A DNA stretch of 15,011 bases, from NCBI GenBank assembly GCA_024196135.1, contig JAMQCK010000841.1, forward strand, positions 1-15,011. Direction: 5' to 3'. Below are positions 8,531 to 15,011 of this stretch, in pieces; the first letter of the stretch is position 1, and the number at the start of each line of letters is the position of its first letter. A program made the translations under genes and the position numbers. The DNA comes from Pleurotus ostreatus/Saccharomyces cerevisiae fusant (Eukaryota > Opisthokonta). The notes beneath the pieces were generated by a model. It saw only the letters and a list, made by a program, of their open reading frames with translations. It was not told the origin of the DNA and searched no databases.

Positions 8531-10791
8531 TCACTCTGCATATGAATATGAGCGCAATCGATTTTCCAATCCACCACCGTCTACTCACCATAAAACGCGC
8601 TCGAATACGTCGTACGCCCGAAGATATCCATCCAGCGCGAGGCCGTCTCTCGGGCACGATTCATCGACTCCCGCGTTCTTTCGACCTGAGCGCGCAGGTC
8701 GGCATTGAACTCCTCCCGATACCGCGCCATACGCTCCTGGCGGCGACGGACTCGATCTTCCTCATCATCGCGAGCCCGATCTTCATAGCCAAGAGCTGGG
8801 ATATCCTCGCCACTACCGATCACACACTCCTCGTCACTACGAGCCATGCGGTCTACGCCACTACGAGCCAGGCGCTCCTCGCCACTACGAGCCACCTGGC
8901 CCTCAGGCTCACGAGCTGAGCTCACTTGCGCTTGCTCATGGTCCTCTTTGCTTGAAGAACAATCCTTGGAAGAGGGTGCGTCCGGCCGAGGCGAGACGTC
9001 CATGAGCGATGCGCCATTGTGGCCCCTTGTAGACGACGCGCCATCGTAGCCGGTCGTAGACGACGTGCCATCGTAACCGTTCGTGAACGACGCGCCATCG
9101 TAGCCGCTCATGGACGACGCACCATCGTAACCGTTCATCAACGACGCGCCATTGTAGCCGTTCGTGAACGACGCACCATCATAGTCATTTCTGAGCAGCG
9201 CGCTATTGTAGTCATGAGTCACGAACCCCCGCCTGAACGACGACCACAGAGAGGGCGGGCGCTTGAGTGGCTCCTTCCCCACGACCCTCTGCAGGCGATC
9301 CTGGATGGGTTCTCTGGGGCGCGCTGAGGCTTCGCTGTTGGAAAGCGATGGCTCAGAGTTGTTGGGAGGCGTTGAGAAATCGAATGGCAGCTCGCGTAGA
9401 AGGTCAGTCGTCGAGAGTGGCTCGCGGGTAATGCGCAACGACTCGCGAGAGATGTTCAAAGGCTCGTAGGTGGCGCTCAACGACTAGTAGGTGACGCTCG
9501 ACGGCTCGTGAGAGATGTTCAAAGGCTCGAGGGCGATGTGGGGTGCCACAGGGTCGGGGGCGATGTGAGGCGCCACAGGGTCGGAGGCGATGTGAGGCGC
9601 CACAGGCTTGTGCGCGGCTTCGGTTGTAGGATCAGCACCTGGCGATGCTGGTACACTCTCGACAGCCGACGATCCATATTCGACGTGCAAAGGAGCCCTC
9701 TCGGCGTGCAAAGGAGCCCCTTCGACGTTCAACGACGCCTGCTTGACGTCTAATGATGCATCATTCAGGACGGTTAATGACGCTTCCTCGAGGTCCGATG
9801 CCACACCCTCGATGTTCGGTGCCACATCCTCGCCGTTCGATGCCACATCCTCGACAGCCAATGATCCATCCTCGACGTCCAAAGATGCATGCTCGCCATT
9901 CATCGATGCCTCTTCGGCGACGGAGTGCAACATTGCGCGCATAGACGCTCGTACGCTCTGCAGAAAATCCACGGCGTCGACTGCATCAAACCCTTCGCTG
10001 GGCTCTTGCTGGCCAGCGACGATGGACACCATAGCATCGGAAGGTGGGATGCGCTGGACTGTAGGGAGGCGTAAAAGTGGCACGTCGTCCTGGTCAGCCG
10101 AGCAAACGGCCCCACCAAGGTCGCGCTCAACCTCAGTGCGATCGTTGAGAGGGATGATAGCATTTGAGACAATGACTCCGCACTTGGCTGGTGAGGAAAG
10201 AGCATCGAGCTTCTCAAGCGCGAGCTTGCGGAGGTCGTGGAAGGACCACCTGTCGGCGAGGCGCAGGACGCCAGTCCACTCGTCTGCGGTGGAGATGTCA
10301 AGCTGGCCCAGTTCTCTGTGTATTGATCAGCGCTGTATGCGCAATAATAGGGAATGCATGGAACGCGCGAGCTTGACAAGTACGAATGCGGAGGACCGTA
10401 GACTCACGATGGGTAGATCAAGGAAAGAAAGCGGTCGAGGTCTTGCGCTTCGACTCCCTTGAGCCTCACGAAGCTTGATGAGGCAGGACCGGAAAGGTAC
10501 TCGCTCGCAAAGTCTTCTGAATACTGGGTGAAAAAGTGTCGGTGGACGCGATATACGGTCCCGTCCTCCAGCTGGGCGTCGCAATCAGATGGTTCACGAG
10601 CGCCAGCACTGACGGCCAACGCCCACCTCCAGATCGAGATTGCCATCAGGGATGAAGTATCTGTTGTGGACCTTCGGGTTCCGAGAACGCATTCGACGTA
10701 TTATTATGCTCGACGAAGGATGTGCAGAAGTCGTTGGGTGCTGAGATCCTTCAGGTGAGACAGCGGAGCTGTTTCTGAGGATGACGGTCAT
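8531..10791 (-). CDS. BTB/POZ-domain protein with repeat tail, interrupted by one in-frame TAG
   Basis: Exons 10791-10627 and 10571-10408 are followed by 10315 onward. The introns are 55 and 92 nt. The N-terminal 55 residues are Ser-rich and end in DGNLDLE. The BTB core (about 46-150) has LEDGTVYRVHRHFF, the DFASEYL helix, DLDRFLSLIYPS and TADEW..VLRLADRWSF. BTB domains form dimers or recruit cullin-3, but which role applies here is unknown. The second half of the domain, present in the plus-strand paralog, is missing after SSPAK. A Glu/Asp-rich tail of repeats follows. A TAG at 9486-9484 ends the readable protein at 386 residues. The same frame then continues for 300 codons to 8581, ending in a charged coiled-coil-like segment. 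A good terminal intron (8588-8536) would move the final stop to 8531. This is either a nonsense allele or young pseudogene, or a shortened functional protein. Confidence 0.75.
8755..8898 (-). repeat. In-frame 24-nt minisatellite, 6 units
   Basis: This codes six 8-residue units with the pattern x-x-A-R-S-G-E-E (for example RLARSGVD and RMARSDEE). The last two units are degenerate and grade into the acidic coiled-coil region. It lies in the part of the minus-strand BTB gene after the in-frame TAG. Confidence 0.75.
8998..9213 (-). repeat. In-frame 27-nt minisatellite, 8 units
   Basis: Eight contiguous 9-residue units have the consensus GYDGASxTN. The first unit (DYNSALLRN) and the last (GHNGASLMD) are the most diverged. 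The 216-nt tract has no indels and no frame break, although it lies after the in-frame TAG of the minus-strand BTB gene. Confidence 0.9.
9403..9528 (-). repeat. In-frame 21-nt repeat, 6 units, carrying the premature TAG
   Basis: Six 7-residue units start at 9528, 9507, 9486, 9465, 9444 and 9423. Position 1 of the unit is Glu coded GAG in five of them, for example EPLNISH and EPLNISR. In the unit at 9486 it is TAG, and the rest of that unit (SLSATY) is normal. Confidence 0.85.
9484..9486 (-). other. In-frame TAG splitting the BTB reading frame
   Basis: This codon is the only stop between 10314 and 8583 in the frame of the minus-strand BTB gene. It sits at position 1 of a heptad repeat where flanking units have GAG, so one G to T change explains it. 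It could be escaped only by a weak 66-nt in-frame intron whose acceptor is this very TAG and whose donor would be GTGGCA. Confidence 0.9.
9529..9609 (-). repeat. In-frame 27-nt repeat, 3 units
   Basis: Three 9-residue units share the core PVAPHIA and differ only at the first and last residues. The tract directly joins the heptad tract that carries the TAG. Confidence 0.85.
9643..9915 (-). repeat. In-frame 21-nt repeat, about 13 degenerate units
   Basis: Seven-residue units of the type E-x-A-S-L-x-V (for example EHASLDV and EEASLTV) run for about 91 residues. One unit carries an extra codon (LNDASLDV). The units are strongly acidic, and the period is seen both in DNA and protein. Confidence 0.8.
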
Positions 10792-10912
10792 GGAGGGCGG
10801 AAGCAAGATGGAGGAGGAAGACAACGTGCGTTGAGGGCGATTGCCATGCGGTACAAAGCAGGTGCTGTTTGATGCTTGCGGCCAGCAACAGCAAAGAAGG
10901 GTCGTGAAGCAA

Positions 10913-10985
10913 GGCGTGATAGCTCAGTTGGGAGAGCAGCAGACTGAAGTTCTGAAGGTCCCGCGTTCAATCCGCGGTCATGCCA
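10913..10985 (+). tRNA. tRNA-Phe(GAA)
   Basis: A 73-nt intronless cloverleaf. The acceptor stem GGCGTGA pairs with TCATGCC (one G-U) with discriminator A. The D arm is GCTC/GAGC with loop AGTTGGGA. The anticodon loop is CTGAAGT with anticodon GAA. The T arm is CCGCG/CGCGG with loop TTCAATC. The outermost anticodon-stem pair (27-43) is a G-A mismatch, so the stem has four pairs, which is slightly unusual. Internal A and B boxes look normal. It lies in the promoter space between the two divergent BTB genes. Confidence 0.93.
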
Positions 10986-11003
10986 TAATTAAACGGACGT
11001 GAC

Positions 11004-11008
11004 TTTTT
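11004..11008 (+). terminator. RNA polymerase III terminator of tRNA-Phe
   Basis: A TTTTT run lies 18 nt after the tRNA 3' end, on the transcribed strand. Confidence 0.7.
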
Positions 11009-11124
11009 GAGGTCGACCTGCTGTCCTCTTTCAGAATGGGTGACATGATCCTGGTGCATTCTCTCGCGTTGCTGGATTTGGGTCGGCCTTGTGTGGCTTT
11101 GAAAGTCAAACCGTGCGAATTCAA

Positions 11125-11225
11125 GCGGCATTTGCCGCACCACTCGAACGCGTGACTGACGCGTCTCGTCTTGGACTCGGAGTCCGAACGCGTCAGGCTA
11201 TCTACTGTCTCCCGTGCTCGCTGTC
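11125..11225 (+). promoter_or_regulatory. BTB gene promoter with three ACGCGT (MCB-type) boxes
   Basis: ACGCGT occurs at 11148-11153, 11159-11164 and 11188-11193, which is 32 to 77 nt before the ATG at 11226. This hexamer is the MluI cell-cycle box bound by the Mbp1-Swi6 factor MBF in fungi. Two palindromes flank the cluster: GCGGCA/TGCCGC (11125-11138) and GGACTC/GAGTCC (11172-11184). The words are seen directly. Binding by MBF and G1/S timing are inferred. Confidence 0.45.
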
Positions 11226-14200
11226 ATGGTTCTGAGCAGGGCGTCCTCAGTCACGTCGCTCGCGAGCGTCTCCAGCTTGGATAGCTCGTTAACGACCACC
11301 GACACAAGCGCTACCGACCATCCGCTCTACTACTTGACGGACGGCAATCTCAAGCTGCAGGTACGTCCAGCGCGCTGGGTAAGATCGTGGCGGGTGAACT
11401 CATCATGGGGCATAGCTAGACGATGGAACGATATACAACGTCCATCGCTACTTCTTCGACGCGTACTCGAGCAGGTTCGCCGAGGAATACCTCGCCGAGA
11501 TAGATCTGGTCGACGATGAGGATTTCGTGGTCAAGCTCCCCGACGTCAGCCGACAGGACTTCGATCGCTTCCTATCCCTGATCTACCCATCGTGCGTCTC
11601 GTTTGAGACCTTCCTCTACATGAACTCACCCTCACCCGCTGCCAGTGCCATCGGCGTCCGCGACATTCACACCGCCGATGAATGGCTCTCCGTGCTCCGC
11701 CTTGCCACTAGATGGTCCTTTGACGACCTTCGTGCACTCTCCCTCCGCGATCTCCAGCCAATCGCATCGGCGGTCGACAAAGTCGTCATCGCACGCGAGC
11801 TTGGCAAGCCGGAGTGGCTCGTACCGGCTCTTGTAGACGTGTGCATGGCGCCAGAGTGGCTAAACCTGGAAGATGCGGAGCGCTTGGGAATGCCGACTGT
11901 CGTCGAAGTCGGACGGATACGAGAGGAGATGCGGGATGCTGGTGGATGGGATATCGAACATGTGGCGCGGGCGCTCGAAGGGACGGGCTTGTGTGCAGGG
12001 ACGTCTGCCAGCGAGGGCGAGTATGAAGAGTACGAAGTCGAGGGGGAAGAATTTGAGACCGGCACGCCTCGCGGAGAGCTCGTCGACGTAACGCATACAG
12101 CGGATCCTCCTGTCGATGCGCAGTCCCCTATTGGGACAGTCACCTACCCTACCGGGACAGTCACCTCCCCTCTCGAGACAGCCACCTCCCCTATCGAGAC
12201 AGTCACCTCCCATCAAGACGCGTCCGTGTCCACCTTGTCTGTCGTCGAACCCTACATTGCCACCACTCGCGATAACTCTACCTGCACGACTGAGGCCGGT
12301 TTCCACCTTGTCAGTGTTTCCAATTCCCACCTTGTCAACGTTTCCACTTCTACGGCAAAGGATGGCTGCGAGGCCGTGGACGTTTCCTCTCCCGATCTGC
12401 AGTCCGTCGCAGCCGAAGCCGATGTCCATGTCCAGTTTGTCATTACCAACGACGAAGGCGAAGTCGAGTCCGTCACAGACGAAGACGAAGTCCAGTCCGT
12501 CATTACCGATGACCAAGAGGTCGACAATATACTACCAGCCTCGACTTCGCTCGCGGCTGCTGTTTATACTGCTGCCCCGAACGCCGCTGCCGAACCGAAC
12601 GCCACCGCTGCGGCTGTACCCGAGCCACCCTCAGAGGCCATTGAGGAATACCCCACCGACGCTTCCACATCCTTCACCGCCGTCATCTCGGCTCTGCAAG
12701 AAGGCTCAACGGCGGAGGAGTGGGGGGCGCGAACGTTTGAGCTGGGGCCACCTGCATCGTCGCCGCAGGCGCTTACTTCGTCTCCTACAGACGAGAAGGC
12801 GGAACCTGCGCCGGTGCCGAAGGCAAAGTTGTCGACCTCGTATTCCTCGATGAAGAAGGAGATTCAGCCGGCGCCCACGTCCGAGAAGCCGCCGTCTTCG
12901 TCTACTACGAAGCCCGCCTCTCCATCTCCACCTTCATTCCTCCGCAGCCTTGCCCTCATCGCCGCGCAGTCGTCGCTGACAACACCTTACCCCAAACCGC
13001 CCGTGCAAAATCCATCTCAAGCGTCGCATCAAGCCGCCTCGATAGATGAGCCCGCGTCGCGGCCCGTCTCAGTTCCTCAGAGCTCTCATCCCCATGGTGC
13101 CATCGATTCAGACAAGGTATACAAGGAGCTAGCCGATAGAAAGATGGAAGGCGCTCACGCTCACAAGGACTTGCCACGCCATCATACTGAGTGCTCGTCG
13201 CACCATCATACTGAGGGCTCGTCGCGCCATCATCCTGAGTGCTCGTCGCGCCATCTTACTGAAAGCTCGTCGGGCCACCTCATGTTTCCGACCCCGCCAA
13301 TACACGGAAGGACCTCTCGGCGGTCTATGATGCTTTCTTCCACCGACGGGTCTATGATGTTTTCTTCCACCGATGGGTCTATGATGTATTCTTCCTCCGA
13401 TGACCCGTTCGTTGTGGACGACGGGGCCGCACCTGCTGTTGTGGACGATGGGGCCGCACCTGCTGTTGGGGACGACAGGGCCGCACCTGCGAAGAAGGTC
13501 TCGACGTCGAAGGAGGACACGGCGCGCATGGCGGTCAAGGAGGAGCGCGGCGCGGCGACCAAGGAGGGGCGCGGCGCGGCGGTCAAAGAAGGGCGCACGG
13601 CGGACAGAGAGGAGCGCGGCACGGCTACTAAGGCTACGCCTGCCAGCAAAGCGCCCAAGACCGCGGCTCCTGCAGCGAAGCCTGCGACCACCACTGCGCA
13701 AGCGTTGGGGTCATCTCATCGACTGTCTTCGTCACCTCATCGACCATCTTCGACATACCGTCGATCCTCGACACATTCGACTGCCCAACGAGGCCCTGCG
13801 AGCCAGAGCTATGATTATTGGAGGGTCATAGACACACTTGAGTCTGCCCGGGCTTTTGCCGACCCTGCGTCCACTGGCACGCCTTCGGGAGCAGCGACTA
13901 GATCTGTGAAGGAGACGGGTGGACATCCGAAGGCGAAAAGTACATCTTCGAAGGTGAAGGCTACATCTTCGGATAGCAAGGCTATATCCTCGGATCGCAA
14001 GGCTACACCTTCGGATAGCAAGGCTACATCTTCGAAGGTAGACACCACCCCGGCGAAGCAGACGACTGCAATGCCTTCGAAAACGATAGCTGCGCCCGCG
14101 AAGACCACAACTCCGCCTTCAAAGCCCCCCGCGGCGCTTCCAAAGCCAACAGCTGCGCCTCAGACGACGTCGATATACGGCTCGCCCATTCGACCTCGTC

Positions 14201-14800
14201 ATTCCAACGATATTCAAGCGTCCCACTCTGACGAGCGTGAGCGCGCAACTCGGAAGTTGTACGAGTACAATGCGAGGCCTAAATCTTGGGGCCCTGACAA
14301 ATATGCGGAACACGCGACGTGGTCGCCGACACAGGCTCTCATGGATTCCTCCTCACGTCGAAAGGCGTCAGGGTCGAAGCACGAGAAAGGCACGAGCGTG
14401 AAGCATGAGCAAGCGTCCAGCTCCAAGCATGAGCACGCATCCAGCTCGAAACACGGCAATTCGTCCAGCCTGAAGCACGAGAAACCATCTAGCTCAAAGC
14501 ACAATCAAGACACCCGCACATCCACTAGACCCTCTCCTGATAGCCTCGGCTCTTCCGGCAGATTCACCATAGCACAAGAGGAAGAGATGCGCAGGAAACT
14601 TCCCCTCTTCGGGCTGCTCATGAACGGTGTCGACCCATGGCCCGAGGATAGCGAGCGTGCGTAGTCTCCCTTCCAATTGTGGGGATATATGAGCTGACGG
14701 ACTTGCAGCGTTTCGCAAGAAGCAACGTCGGTCATCCTCACGTAGCAAGCGTTCGCGTTATGATTGTGGGTGGACTTACAATCGGCCTGAACCTCTCTAA
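11226..14800 (+). CDS. BTB/POZ-domain protein with long repeat-rich disordered tail
   Basis: Four exons are proposed: 11226-11360, 11416-11591, 11646-14656 and 14709-14800. They encode 1137 residues. A Ser/Thr-rich N-terminus precedes a fungal BTB domain (about 38-204) with DGNLKLQ, DDGTIYNVHRYFF, DFDRFLSLIYPS, TADEW..VLRLATRWSF and the helical extension DKVVIARELGKPEWLVPAL ending in RIREE. BTB folds mediate dimerisation or cullin-3 docking. The family is expanded in mushrooms, mostly without known function. The remaining 930 residues are low-complexity Ser/Thr/Ala/Lys/Pro sequence with seven separate in-frame minisatellites. Splicing the last intron yields a basic RKKQRRSSSRSKRSR tail that could serve nuclear import. 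Unspliced, the frame stops at 14664. The minus-strand paralog shares both BTB introns. The ATG at 11226 is the first in frame. Confidence 0.85.
11592..11645 (+). other. Stopless in-frame 54-nt intron inside the BTB domain
   Basis: GTGCGT to GCCAG, 54 nt, phase 2, with no stop, so a simple ORF reads through it and adds 18 residues. It is called an intron because the minus-strand paralog has an intron at exactly this place (inside the Ser codon of IYPS). Removing it also lines up both proteins residue for residue up to TADEW. Confidence 0.8.
12127..12210 (+). repeat. In-frame 21-nt repeat, 4 units
   Basis: Four 7-residue units of the type P-x-[GE]-T-[VA]-T-[SY], rich in Thr and therefore potential O-glycosylation or phosphorylation targets. 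Confidence 0.85.
13177..13272 (+). repeat. In-frame 24-nt repeat, 4 units
   Basis: Four 8-residue His/Ser units with consensus RHHTECSS. Substitutions fall mainly at positions 1, 3, 4 and 6. Confidence 0.85.
13324..13404 (+). repeat. In-frame 27-nt repeat, 3 units
   Basis: Three 9-residue units SMM[LFY]SSTDG, the last partly diverged (SSSDD). Confidence 0.85.
13411..13491 (+). repeat. In-frame 27-nt repeat, 3 units
   Basis: Three 9-residue units with consensus VVDDGAAPA. The first two are identical in protein, and the third has Gly and Arg changes. Confidence 0.85.
13531..13629 (+). repeat. In-frame repeat of about 24 nt, about 4 units
   Basis: Charged 7 to 8-residue units of the type AVKEERG / AATKEGRG, with small length variation between copies. 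Confidence 0.75.
13951..14034 (+). repeat. In-frame 21-nt repeat, 4 units
   Basis: Four 7-residue units with consensus DSKATSS. A looser half copy precedes and another follows. Confidence 0.85.
14377..14496 (+). repeat. In-frame 24-nt repeat, 5 units
   Basis: Five 8-residue units with consensus KHEHASSS, followed by the start of a sixth (KHN). The KH doublet is invariant. Confidence 0.9.
14657..14708 (+). other. Terminal 52-nt intron overlapping the apparent stop codon
   Basis: The donor GTGCGT begins inside the codon after SE, the branch-like GCTGACG lies about 16 nt before the acceptor TTGCAG, and the length is typical for the window. The unspliced TAG at 14662-14664 lies inside the intron. 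Splicing adds 30 residues, mostly Arg, Lys and Ser, before a TAA at 14798-14800. Confidence 0.7.
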
Positions 14801-15011
14801 TTCTCATCGCCGCAGGATGAAAAATCGGATTGCTCGCAGAAAACCGGCGATTTATACGCGGATATGTACTATTGAACCGCTTCACAGCCGTGACAAGTCT
14901 TCTTGGGAGTACGGTGGCACGTAGTCTGTCGCCCTCGCCGACATTATCACGTTGAGCGAACGGAGAATCCTTGATCTTCCCCTTATTATATTCACGCAAT
15001 TAATCAAATTT

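Noticed and set aside
8998..9213. Regular repeat array that might suggest a CRISPR or satellite
   Set aside because: Units are contiguous with no spacers, have a 27-nt period in frame with the protein, and the context is eukaryotic.
9608..10462. 284-codon plus-strand ORF opposite the minus BTB gene
   Set aside because: It is antisense to in-frame repeats. Tandem repeats with 3n periods keep all frames open. The minus strand has BTB motifs and matching introns.
14664..15011. Possible gene opposite the 3' end of the plus BTB gene (minus ORF 14505-14999)
   Set aside because: It is antisense to the last repeats and terminal exon, with no motif. The region after 14800 is best seen as 3' UTR and spacer, and nothing else was found in it.

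Overview
The window looks like nuclear DNA of a filamentous basidiomycete, probably an Agaricomycete of polypore type. This rests on the dense short GT-AG introns (about 48-60 nt with CTNAY-like branch sites), the intron-rich hexose-transporter gene, a tRNA gene with an intron after the anticodon, and the fungal-type BTB proteins. Nothing bacterial, viral or transposon-encoded was recognised. All gene models below were assembled by hand from reading frames and splice signals.

Left part (1-4525). The C-terminal end of a plus-strand gene closes at 153. A long stretch without a recognisable gene follows, with one doubtful ORF at 1404-1832. Next comes a six-exon plus-strand gene (1870-3547) whose spliced protein resembles the transaldolase fold but lacks the Schiff-base lysine and other catalytic residues, so it is probably a pseudoenzyme. 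The 1-kb gap after it separates two convergent genes.

Middle (4526-8305). A complete minus-strand sugar porter of the major facilitator superfamily spans 7986 to 4526. It has 18 exons, encodes 565 residues and carries all family motifs. It contains four micro-exons of 13-18 nt and a run of three unusually long introns (251, 328 and 297 nt) with internal duplications. Upstream on the same strand lies a tRNA-Val(CAC) with a 10-nt intron.

Right part (8531-15011). Two paralogous BTB/POZ genes stand head to head, with a tRNA-Phe(GAA) between them. They share the BTB core and both intron positions. Their long tails are unrelated mosaics of in-frame minisatellites with units of 7, 8 or 9 residues. 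The minus-strand copy has one in-frame TAG that replaces the GAG found at the same position of every neighbouring repeat unit, after which the frame stays open for 300 more codons. The plus-strand copy is intact (about 1137 residues). It hides a stopless in-frame intron inside the BTB domain, has a terminal intron that bypasses the apparent stop, and carries three ACGCGT boxes just upstream of its start.

There is no operon logic here. The transporter would bring sugar into the cell, the transaldolase-like protein may be regulatory or relic, and the BTB pair is a local inverted duplication that is diverging rapidly through repeat turnover.
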